A stretch of 64,000 nt of DNA from Paraburkholderia phenazinium (GTDB lineage: Bacteria > Pseudomonadota > Gammaproteobacteria > Burkholderiales > Burkholderiaceae): assembly GCF_900141745.1 (NCBI RefSeq), contig NZ_FSRM01000001.1:2418001-2482000 (forward strand). Reading direction: 5' to 3'. The position numbers and the translations under genes are program-made. The notes under the pieces are model-generated. The model saw only the letters and a program-made list of their open reading frames with translations, did no database searches and was not told the origin of the DNA. Below are positions 26,256 through 34,039 of this stretch, piece after piece; the stretch's first letter is position 1; every line of letters begins with the position of its first letter.

Positions 26256-29009
26256 CTAGCCCTGTTTGACCAGGCCGAGCGCCTGCGCGCGCGCGACGGC
26301 CTGAGCGCGTTTGTCGACGGCCAGTTTGGTAAAGATGCTTTTGACGTGCGACTTGACCGTTTCAGGTGTGATCCCGAGCGTGCGCGCGATTTCCTTGTTC
26401 GACTGTCCCTGTGCGATCAACTCGACGATGCCGCGCTCTCGCGAACTGAGGCGCTCGGGCTCGCTGTCCCGCCTGGGCTGGCTATTCGGTTCGTGCTGGG
26501 CTCGCCACCTGTCGAGCAGTCGGTCTAGCCATGTCACGACTTCCGGTGCCCTGGCCGCGGTACGTACGCTGTCGCGCGCGAGCTTCAACAGTGGGCCGAT
26601 CTCCGGCCCTTGATCGATGATGGACTGGCAAAGCCCAGCAGGCGCTGCGACTGTCGCAACGTCATGAAATATCTCTAACGCCCGCTCGCGCTCGCCTGCG
26701 TTCAGCCACGCGAGCGCGAGGAGAGTCCGCAGCCGCAGCGCAAGGTAAGTGCCGTGGAGCTGCTCGAGACGCTCCAGCGCAACGTTCAATATCCCGATCG
26801 CCTCCGCGTTTTGCTGGCGCCGAATCGCGAGGCACGCCGCGCCGAGGTCACGGTAGTTCAGGATCTCCAGCGACACCGGAGCGGACGATGCGGCGTCAGC
26901 GCTAGCCAACTGACGCAACTGCGTTACGCACGCGCCCGCTTCGGCGAGCCTGCCTTCTGCCAGATTGAGCCGGGTTCTTTCGGAGAGTGCAGCAGCCACC
27001 AGCCGGTCCCAGTGACGTGCCTGCCCCAGCGCCTGGCCGGCGTCGAGCAGCGACTGCGCGTGCGCAAAATTGGAACGCGCCACGGCGATCCGGATGAGGA
27101 TGCGGTAGCTGATCAGCACGCTGTCGAGAAACACGGCAAGGTCGATGACCGGCATGTGTTCGACGAGCAGCGCTTCGGCTTCGTCGAGCCGCCCCTGCTC
27201 ATACAGCAATTGCGCGACCATGGGGGCGCATAGTGCTACGGCTATCGACTGCGGACCCGAATGATGCTCGGCGAGCTCCATGGCTTCGTTGAAACGGCGC
27301 GCCGCGAGTGGCAGGCGCAGTTGCTGCATCTCCACATGGCCGAGCAGGCAGAGCCGATAGACGGTGGAAAATACACTGCGCTGGTCTTCTTCGACCGAAT
27401 CGGGAATCCATGGAGTGGCGTGAAGGGCCTCGAAATCGCCCGCTTTCCAGTGCGCGAAGCGCGCTACGTTCGAGACCGCATTGGTGGTCCAAGAATCGCG
27501 CGAGGGCCGCTCCAGATATTGTTGCGCGAGCGTGAGCGCTGTTCGCGGGTCGTCCTGCAATGCTGCCAGCGCCGAGCGAAGGGCGACGCACTCCCAGCGG
27601 ACATAGTCTTCGTCGGCGCCTCTGCCGGCGGCATCGCGTTCAATCGAATCCAGCATCGTCACCGCATCGTCGAAGCGCAGGGCGAGTACTGTGCCCCAGG
27701 CGATGGCCAGCGTGACCGTGGTCTGTGCGCGCATCAGGTCGGCTGGGAACTGACGCTGCCAGCCGACCAGCGTGAGGAGATCGCCTCCTTTGAGGAGGGA
27801 CTTGGCGCAGTGTTCCATAAGGCGAATCGCATCGTCGGTTGCACCGGCCGCGATGGCATGCCTGACTGCGTCGGTCCACTGGTGCTGCCCTGCATACCAT
27901 TGACATGCGCGGCGATGCAGCTCGGCGATTTCCCCCCGGTACAGAGCCTCCAGCCGGCGTTGAAGATATTCGGCCATGAGCGGGTGATAGCGGAACCAGT
28001 GTCCTTCCAGGTCCAGCGGTTCCAGCAACAACTGGCGCGCAACAATGGCATCCAGCATGGCCTGGCCCGGCTTGACGCCGGTGATTGCCTCACACAGTGG
28101 CGCGCTCAAACGATCGAGTATCGCCGTACGCAGCATGAACTCGAACATCCCGGCAGGTAAGGATTGCAGAATATCTTCGAGGTAGTCTGCCAGCGGCCTC
28201 GATGCACCGGTCGGAGCACTTGCCTGCCAACCCCGGGGGCGATCGTCCCGGGCCAGCGCCGAAGCGGAGATGCGCAGCGCCGCTGCCCAGCCTTCGGTGG
28301 TCGCGAATAGCGACTTCACGTCCGCGACGATGAGCTTGCCGGGGCATTCGCGTTCAACGAAGCGGCGCGTCTCGTCGAAGTTGAATCGCAAGGTCGATGC
28401 GTCGATTTCCAGCAGGTCGTTTCGTGCCCGCAGCCTTGCGGTGGGAAATGGCGGATCGGTGCGTGTGCAAAGCACCACGTGGACTTGCGAGGGCATATTG
28501 GCGATGAAGAGCGCCATCGCTTCGTGAATCGGCGCCTCGCTGATCAGATGGTAGTCGTCGATGAAAAGGTAGACCTCGTCGTCGACGTCAATGAGCTCGT
28601 TGATCAACGTTGACGCAAGCGAATTCGCCGGCACAAACGAGGCGTCGGCGGTCAGGCCGATCACGGAGGTGCCGACGTTGCCACACGCTTGCCGCAAAGC
28701 GTGCGCGAGGTGATTGAAGTAGCGGGCGGGCTCGTCATCGTCGGCATCGAGCGCTAGCCAGGCGACCCGCGCGCTGCTCGTTGCGAGGGCGTTGAGCCAG
28801 GTGAGCGCGAGCGAGGTCTTGCCGAATCCAGCGGGGGCCTTGATCACCGTCAGGCGCTTCGTTTCGGTCTGCGCAGCAAAAGAGGCGAGGCGCGGACGAT
28901 CGATCAGGCCGGCGGGCAGGCGAGGAGGAAAAACCTTCGTTGCAAGGACGAGAGGTGGCCTGTGCGTGGGCAGCGTTTTTATCGCTTTTGTCGCTTCTGT
29001 CACGTGCAT
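26256..29009 (-). CDS. MalT-like LuxR-family ATP-dependent transcriptional activator
   Basis: A 917-residue STAND-class regulator: N-terminal NTPase with Walker A APAGFGKTS (residues 58-66) and a Walker B-like VYLFIDDYHLI. A long helical TPR-like sensor region follows, then a C-terminal LuxR HTH (about 855-917, LSSRERGIVELIAQGQSNKEIA). Such proteins are ATP- and inducer-dependent activators. I start at the ATG at 29009, which has GGAG six bases upstream, rather than at 29054. It faces the PHA genes from the other strand and has C-rich inverted motifs in its leader. Confidence 0.92.
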   Translation of the reverse strand: MHVTEATKAIKTLPTHRPPLVLATKVFPPRLPAGLIDRPRLASFAAQTETKRLTVIKAPAGFGKTSLALTWLNALATSSARVAWLALDADDDEPARYFNHLAHALRQACGNVGTSVIGLTADASFVPANSLASTLINELIDVDDEVYLFIDDYHLISEAPIHEAMALFIANMPSQVHVVLCTRTDPPFPTARLRARNDLLEIDASTLRFNFDETRRFVERECPGKLIVADVKSLFATTEGWAAALRISASALARDDRPRGWQASAPTGASRPLADYLEDILQSLPAGMFEFMLRTAILDRLSAPLCEAITGVKPGQAMLDAIVARQLLLEPLDLEGHWFRYHPLMAEYLQRRLEALYRGEIAELHRRACQWYAGQHQWTDAVRHAIAAGATDDAIRLMEHCAKSLLKGGDLLTLVGWQRQFPADLMRAQTTVTLAIAWGTVLALRFDDAVTMLDSIERDAAGRGADEDYVRWECVALRSALAALQDDPRTALTLAQQYLERPSRDSWTTNAVSNVARFAHWKAGDFEALHATPWIPDSVEEDQRSVFSTVYRLCLLGHVEMQQLRLPLAARRFNEAMELAEHHSGPQSIAVALCAPMVAQLLYEQGRLDEAEALLVEHMPVIDLAVFLDSVLISYRILIRIAVARSNFAHAQSLLDAGQALGQARHWDRLVAAALSERTRLNLAEGRLAEAGACVTQLRQLASADAASSAPVSLEILNYRDLGAACLAIRRQQNAEAIGILNVALERLEQLHGTYLALRLRTLLALAWLNAGERERALEIFHDVATVAAPAGLCQSIIDQGPEIGPLLKLARDSVRTAARAPEVVTWLDRLLDRWRAQHEPNSQPRRDSEPERLSSRERGIVELIAQGQSNKEIARTLGITPETVKSHVKSIFTKLAVDKRAQAVARAQALGLVKQG

Positions 29010-29045
29010 CAACTGCTCCGGGCATTCGGGTTGACCCTGGCGGCT

Positions 29046-29085
29046 ATCCCCCATCCACGTGGTTGTGCTCCCCTTTATGGGGGAT
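29046..29085. promoter_or_regulatory. Inverted C/G-rich boxes upstream of the MalT-like gene
   Basis: ATCCCCCAT (29046-29054) and its exact reverse complement ATGGGGGAT (29077-29085) form a 9-bp inverted repeat separated by 22 bp. The second is also part of CCCC-TTTAT-GGGG (29070-29082). They lie 37-76 bp before the regulator's start and resemble the sites at 19465-19504, suggesting a common binding protein, most simply the regulator itself. Confidence 0.5.
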
Positions 29086-29260
29086 TTTGCACGGCGCTGC
29101 GCTCAGACACTATGGATTCCAGCGAGCAGACGCGCAGTTCCACAACTGGACGACGGTGCGGCAGGCCGGCCGGTCACGGGTGATAGCCCCTCGGCGGGCT
29201 TCGCGTGAACCGGTGTTTTGCTCACGAAATGATACGCCCAACCGCCCTAAGGGAGGAGAC

Positions 29261-29368
29261 ATGTATACCGCATCCCGTCGCATTGCGGCGCACAAAACCG
29301 GGCCGGCGGCGCGTATCCCAGACGAACAGAACGGAACCTTGCGCGGCCGCTTCGTATGGCCGGTGTGA
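29261..29368 (+). CDS. Possible 35-residue leader ORF before etfB
   Basis: An ATG at 29261 follows GGGAGGAGAC, the strongest ribosome site in this gap, and reads 35 codons to a TGA 29 bp before etfB. The peptide is basic (several Arg/Lys, [12 protein letters not shown] start, VWPV end) and matches no family I know. It could be a leader peptide coupling translation to etfB, a small protein or a decayed gene end. The remaining 29010-29397 gap contains only the boxes above. Confidence 0.4.
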   Translation: MYTASRRIAAHKTGPAARIPDEQNGTLRGRFVWPV

Positions 29369-29397
29369 GCGAGTCCTTTATCCAATCGGAGCAGGCA

Positions 29398-30147
29398 ATG
29401 AAAGTACTGGTTCCCGTCAAACGCGTCGTCGACGCGAACGTGAGAGTCCGCGTAAAGGCTGACGGCAGCGCTGTCGATATCGCGAACGTGAAGCTGTCGA
29501 TGAATCCCTTCGACGAAATCAGTGTGGAGGAGGCGGTGCGGTTGAAAGAAGCCGGCGCGGCATCGGAAGTGGTTGTTGTGTCGTGCGGCGTGCAGGGCTG
29601 CCAGGAAACGCTGCGTACTGCGATGGCAACAGGCGCTGACCGCGGCATCCTCGTTCAGACCGACGCGGAGTTGCAACCGCTCGCCGTGGCGAAGCTGCTC
29701 AAGGCACTGGTGGACAAGGAACAGCCGCAACTCGTAATGCTCGGCAAGCAGGCAATCGACGACGACGCGAACCAGGTCGGCCAGATGCTCGCGGCGCTGC
29801 TCGGCTGGCCGCAGGCAACCTTCGCCTCGAAGGTGTGCGTCGAGGCAGGCAAGGCGAGCGTGACGCGCGAGATCGACGGCGGACTCGAGACGCTCGAGGT
29901 CGATCTGCCGGCTGTCGTGACCACCGATCTCCGGCTCAACACACCACGCTACGCGACGCTGCCCAACATCATGAAGGCGAAGAAGAAGCCGCTCGAGGTC
30001 GTGACGCCCGCAGCACTCGGCGTCGACATCGCGCCGCGGCTGACGACGCTGAAGCTCGCAGAGCCGGTGAAACGCGAGGCGGGCATGCGGGTCGCCGATG
30101 CCGCGGAACTCGTGGCCAAGCTGAAGAACGTTGCGCACGTCATCTGA
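29398..30147 (+). CDS. etfB: Electron transfer flavoprotein beta subunit
   Basis: 249 residues of the EtfB family. The N-terminal [15 protein letters not shown] start, the AMP-binding region around [15 protein letters not shown], and the ETF beta signature [23 protein letters not shown] are all present. EtfAB takes electrons from acyl-CoA dehydrogenases to ETF-quinone oxidoreductase. The ATG at 29398 has a GGAG site. etfA follows after 16 bp, and an acyl-CoA dehydrogenase after that. Confidence 0.96.
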   Translation: MKVLVPVKRVVDANVRVRVKADGSAVDIANVKLSMNPFDEISVEEAVRLKEAGAASEVVVVSCGVQGCQETLRTAMATGADRGILVQTDAELQPLAVAKLLKALVDKEQPQLVMLGKQAIDDDANQVGQMLAALLGWPQATFASKVCVEAGKASVTREIDGGLETLEVDLPAVVTTDLRLNTPRYATLPNIMKAKKKPLEVVTPAALGVDIAPRLTTLKLAEPVKREAGMRVADAAELVAKLKNVAHVI

Positions 30148-30163
30148 AACGGAAGAGGGAATC

Positions 30164-31111
30164 ATGTCCATACTCGTTCTTGCAGAACACGACAATCAGA
30201 CGCTGAAGGCGGCGACCTTGAACACTGTCACCGCTGCTGCGCGTCTTGGCGAGGAGATCGATTTGCTCGTCGCCGGATCGCAATGCACGAGCGTAGCCGA
30301 ACAGGCTGCACGCATCGCCGGCGTGAAGCGCGTGCGGGTCGCCGACGCGCCGCACTACGCGCATCCGCTGGCCGAGAACCTGGCCACGCTGATCGCGACG
30401 ATAGCGCCTGATTACAGCCACGTGCTGGCGCCCGCCACGACCACCGCGAAGAACGCGATGCCGCGCGTGGCTGCTCTGCTAGACGTTGCACAAATCTCAG
30501 ACATCGTTGCGGTCGAATCCGCCGACGTATTCGTGCGTCCCATCTACGCCGGCAACGTCCTGGCTACCGTGCGAAGCGCGGACCGCATCAAGGTCATCAC
30601 CGTACGCACGACCGCCTTTGCGGCGGCGGCCGCCGAAGACGGTACGGCAGTAATCGAATCGCTCGCACCAGCTGGCGAGGTTGCCGGTTCGCGTTTCGTG
30701 AGCCAGCAACTGACCCGCTCCGAGCGTCCTGAACTGACTGCGGCGCAGAGGGTGATTTCGGGCGGCCGGGGTATGGGCTCAGGCGAAAACTTCGCACTGC
30801 TGGAGGACATCGCCAACAAGCTGGGCGCGGCGGTCGGCGCGTCGCGAGCCGCGGTGGATGCCGGCTTTGTGCCGAACGACTATCAGGTGGGCCAGACCGG
30901 CAAGGTCATCGCGCCGCAACTCTATATCGCGGTCGGCATCTCGGGCGCGATCCAGCATCTGGCCGGGATGAAGGACTCGAAGGTGATCGTCGCGATCAAC
31001 AAGGACGAAGAGGCGCCGATTTTTCAGGTCGCCGACTACTGGATCGTCGGCGATCTTTTCAAGGTATTGCCGGAGTTGTCCGGTGAGCTGGACAAGCTGC
31101 AACAAAACTGA
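30164..31111 (+). CDS. etfA: Electron transfer flavoprotein alpha subunit
   Basis: 315 residues with an N-terminal Rossmann-like domain (about 1-185) and a C-terminal FAD-binding domain carrying the EtfA signature: [24 protein letters not shown], then [17 protein letters not shown], and [15 protein letters not shown]. It partners EtfB. The ATG at 30164 ([11 protein letters not shown]) is canonical and follows GGAAGAGGG. Confidence 0.97.
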   Translation: MSILVLAEHDNQTLKAATLNTVTAAARLGEEIDLLVAGSQCTSVAEQAARIAGVKRVRVADAPHYAHPLAENLATLIATIAPDYSHVLAPATTTAKNAMPRVAALLDVAQISDIVAVESADVFVRPIYAGNVLATVRSADRIKVITVRTTAFAAAAAEDGTAVIESLAPAGEVAGSRFVSQQLTRSERPELTAAQRVISGGRGMGSGENFALLEDIANKLGAAVGASRAAVDAGFVPNDYQVGQTGKVIAPQLYIAVGISGAIQHLAGMKDSKVIVAINKDEEAPIFQVADYWIVGDLFKVLPELSGELDKLQQN

Positions 31112-31125
31112 CTCTGGAGACGATG

Positions 31126-32916
31126 ATGAGCATCTATCTTGCGCCGCTGCGCGACATGCGCTTCGTTATGAAGGAACTGGCCGGTCTCGGCGAATTGTCT
31201 TCGCTGCCGGGCTTCGAGGACGTGAGTCCCGAACTGGCCGAGGCTGTGCTCGACGAGGCGGCGAAGCTCGCGACCGAAGTGCTGGCGCCGCTTAACAGGT
31301 CCGGCGACGAGCAGGGCACGCAACTGTCGAAGGACGGCGTCGTTGCTGCGGACGGCTTTGCAAAGGCTTACCGGCAGTTTGCCGAAGGTGGCTGGAGCGG
31401 GCTCTCCGGCGACCCGGAGTTCGGCGGTCAGGGGCTGCCTGAGTTACTGCATGCGGCGACTGTCGAGATGTGGAATTCGTCGAATATGGCGTTTGCGCTG
31501 TGTCCTTTGTTGACTGCGGGCGCTACCGAGGCGCTAAGGCAGCACGGCTCGGAAGAGCTTAAGGGACACTATTTGCCGAAGCTCATCAGCGGTGAGTGGA
31601 CGGGCACCATGAATCTGACCGAGCCGCAGGCGGGCTCGGATCTCGCTGCGGTACGCACGAAGGCCGTGCCAGAAGGCGATCACTATCGTCTCTACGGTCA
31701 GAAGATTTTTATCACGTGGGGCGATCACGACATGACGGATAACGTCATTCATCTCGTCCTCGCACGCACGCCGGATGCGCCTGAGGGTGTGCGCGGCATA
31801 TCGCTGTTTGTCGTACCCAAGTTCCTGCTGAATGCCGATGGCTCGAGCGGCCAGCGCAACGACGCGCACTGCGTCTCTCTCGAACACAAGCTCGGCATTC
31901 ACGCGAGTCCGACCTGCGTAATGAGCTTCGGCGACCAGGGAGGGGCGATCGGCTATCTGGTAGGACAGGAGAACAAAGGTCTCGCGCATATGTTCACGAT
32001 GATGAACGAAGCGCGCCAGAAGGTGGGCATCCAGGGACTCGCGATCGCGGAGCGCGCTTATCAGCAGGCCCGCGAATACGCGAAGGAACGCGTTCAGGGA
32101 CGGCTCGCGAGCAGCAAATCGGGTGGTGCGGTCGCCATCGTTCATCACCCTGACGTGCAGCGCATGTTGCTGACGATGAAGTCGCAGATCGAAGCGATGC
32201 GTGCTTTCGCGTATGTGATGGCCGCGGATATGGACCGTGCGCATCGGGATCCCGACGCCGGTGAGCGTGCCGGTCGCCAGGCGCGTGTCGATCTTCTGAT
32301 TCCGGTGCTCAAGGCGTGGTGTACGGAGTTGGGCGTCGAGATTGCGTCGATGGGTGTGCAGGTGCATGGCGGGATGGGTTACATCGAAGAGACGGGCGCA
32401 TGCCAGTTCCTGCGTGACGCACGAATCGCGCCGATCTACGAAGGCACGACAGGCATTCAGGCCGCCGACCTGGCAGGCCGCAAACTTGCCTCGGATGGCG
32501 GCGCGGCGATGGCTGCCCTGATTGCCGAGATGCGTCAGGCCGCGGCGGAACTCGCGCACAGCAAGCATACGCAAGTGGCATCCATCGGCGCTGTGCTTGC
32601 GACCGGTGTAGACGCGCTCGAGAGTGCCACCGCCTGGATGCTGCAAGCATTGGCGAGTGAACCCGATGCAGCGCTGGCCAGTTCCGTCGACTATCTGATG
32701 CTCACCGGCTACGTGTGTGGCGGATGGCAGATGGGGCGCGCAGCACTTGTTGCTTCACGGAAAGGCACTGCAAACGAAGACCCGGACTTCCATCGTGCCA
32801 AGCTCGCCACCGCGCGCTACTACGCCGACAAGGTCTTGCCCAAAGCGAATGCGCTTCTGGAGGCGATTCGCAGCGGTTCGTCTAGCGGGACCAGTCTCCC
32901 GATCGAGCAGTTCTGA
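31126..32916 (+). CDS. Acyl-CoA dehydrogenase (large DmdC/AcdA-like type)
   Basis: 596 residues, longer than the usual 380-400 because it carries the extra C-terminal domain of the DmdC-like group. The N-terminus (YLAPLRDMRFVMKELAGL) is typical of that group. FAD/substrate motifs include MNLTEPQAGSDLAAVRTKA and GGMGYIEE, and the probable catalytic Glu is in IYEGTTGIQA. It oxidises acyl-CoA to enoyl-CoA and passes electrons to EtfAB encoded just upstream. ATG 31126 has GGAG at better spacing than ATG 31123. Methylmercaptopropionyl-CoA cannot be excluded as substrate. Confidence 0.93.
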   Translation: MSIYLAPLRDMRFVMKELAGLGELSSLPGFEDVSPELAEAVLDEAAKLATEVLAPLNRSGDEQGTQLSKDGVVAADGFAKAYRQFAEGGWSGLSGDPEFGGQGLPELLHAATVEMWNSSNMAFALCPLLTAGATEALRQHGSEELKGHYLPKLISGEWTGTMNLTEPQAGSDLAAVRTKAVPEGDHYRLYGQKIFITWGDHDMTDNVIHLVLARTPDAPEGVRGISLFVVPKFLLNADGSSGQRNDAHCVSLEHKLGIHASPTCVMSFGDQGGAIGYLVGQENKGLAHMFTMMNEARQKVGIQGLAIAERAYQQAREYAKERVQGRLASSKSGGAVAIVHHPDVQRMLLTMKSQIEAMRAFAYVMAADMDRAHRDPDAGERAGRQARVDLLIPVLKAWCTELGVEIASMGVQVHGGMGYIEETGACQFLRDARIAPIYEGTTGIQAADLAGRKLASDGGAAMAALIAEMRQAAAELAHSKHTQVASIGAVLATGVDALESATAWMLQALASEPDAALASSVDYLMLTGYVCGGWQMGRAALVASRKGTANEDPDFHRAKLATARYYADKVLPKANALLEAIRSGSSSGTSLPIEQF

Positions 32917-32979
32917 GCGACGGCTGGACGGCGGCGAAAATCATTATTGTAAAACTATTGATATGTAATCCGAAATAAA

Positions 32980-33750
32980 ATGGAGGAGATATGTTTAAAA
33001 AAAATCGCATGCGCTGCGTTAATCTCGAGCGCGATATGTTCCGGCGCGATGGCGCAAAGCGCCGGAAGCCTCATTACTAGCGTAGGCGGGGCGTGGCTCG
33101 ACTTTGGTCCGTCTTCCGCAACAGCGTTGCAGAGCAGTTCGGCTTTCGGCAACTTCACATCATCGGGGACGGGTGGTCAGATACATAACACATTCACGCT
33201 AGAACTCTCGACCACTTATTTCATCACCGACAATATTGCATTCGACCTTGCGACGGGTATTCCGCCCAAGCTCCAGCTCTATGCGCAAGGCAACGCCACG
33301 CCGTTCGGCGCCGGCGGCCCATCCCTCAATCTGGGGAATCTGGCGCCGCTCGCCACCACCCGGTCGTGGGCGCCTATCCTGTTCCTCAAGTACTACTTCT
33401 TCGACGCGCAGACGAAGCTGCGTCCGTTCGTCGGCGTCGGCGGAAACTATACCTGGTACTCGCACACCAATCTCAATTCGACATTCAGCGGCGCGTTGCA
33501 GCAGATTGCCGGGCCGGGCGGACAGGTCAAGGCTTCGCTCAGTCCGTCTTGGAACCCTGCGTTCGATGTGGGCGCGTCTTACAACATCAGCAAGAACTGG
33601 TACGCGACTGCGTCGGTGACGTATCTGTTTCTGAAGACGAATGCGACGGTCAGTGCCGTGGCCGCCAATGGTCAGACGGTGTTGTCCAACAAGACGCGCA
33701 TCACGGCGGATCCGGTGATCGTTTTTCTGGGGCTGGGATACCGGTTCTAA
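32980..33750 (+). CDS. OmpW-family outer-membrane protein with a disrupted start region
   Basis: The body is a complete 8-stranded OmpW-like barrel: TYFITDNIAFDLATG, a LKYYFFDAQTKLRPFVGVGGNY strand pair, and a final FLGLGYRF ending in Phe. The open frame from ATG 32980 (256 residues) starts inside the GGAGGAG ribosome site and reads MEEICLKK. The ATG correctly placed after that site (32991) is out of frame and ends after 29 codons at a TAG. Removing one A from the A8 run at 32997-33004 would restore a normal MFKKIACAALI signal peptide. Either slippage, phase variation, recent mutation or a sequence error. Confidence 0.8.
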   Translation: MEEICLKKIACAALISSAICSGAMAQSAGSLITSVGGAWLDFGPSSATALQSSSAFGNFTSSGTGGQIHNTFTLELSTTYFITDNIAFDLATGIPPKLQLYAQGNATPFGAGGPSLNLGNLAPLATTRSWAPILFLKYYFFDAQTKLRPFVGVGGNYTWYSHTNLNSTFSGALQQIAGPGGQVKASLSPSWNPAFDVGASYNISKNWYATASVTYLFLKTNATVSAVAANGQTVLSNKTRITADPVIVFLGLGYRF

Positions 33751-33907
33751 GGACTCGATGTGCTAGATGGGGGCCGCGCTGCGTGGCCTTCGAGACACAT
33801 CAAGATGTACCCCCCCAGCTTTCCAGGCCTTCCTCCCGGCTTCCCTTTGCCTTTAGGCATTCCCATCACACCGTCCGAAAGCTCTCTGCAAGATTTTTCT
33901 TGCAGAT

Positions 33908-33926
33908 GAGAATAACTCGCATTATC
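33908..33926. promoter_or_regulatory. Fur box upstream of the TonB-dependent receptor
   Basis: GAGAATAACTCGCATTATC matches the 19-bp Fur consensus GATAATGATAATCATTATC at 13 of 19 positions, with the right half perfect (CATTATC). It lies about 115-130 bp before the receptor start in an AT-rich stretch. The remaining 33751-34039 gap shows no gene. Confidence 0.65.
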
Positions 33927-34039
33927 ATTCGCGTTCTAGATTTCTGTTTCCGCTTAACAACCACCCGCTACAGGCGCTTGCGTCCCGCGCAGTCATGCTG
34001 CATGGGCGTCGGCCTGCGCCTGCGCTCGACCAAAAGAAC

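Noticed and set aside
27261..28160. 299-codon plus-strand frame inside the MalT-like gene
   Set aside because: Antisense to a complete STAND regulator; no motif and no ribosome site.
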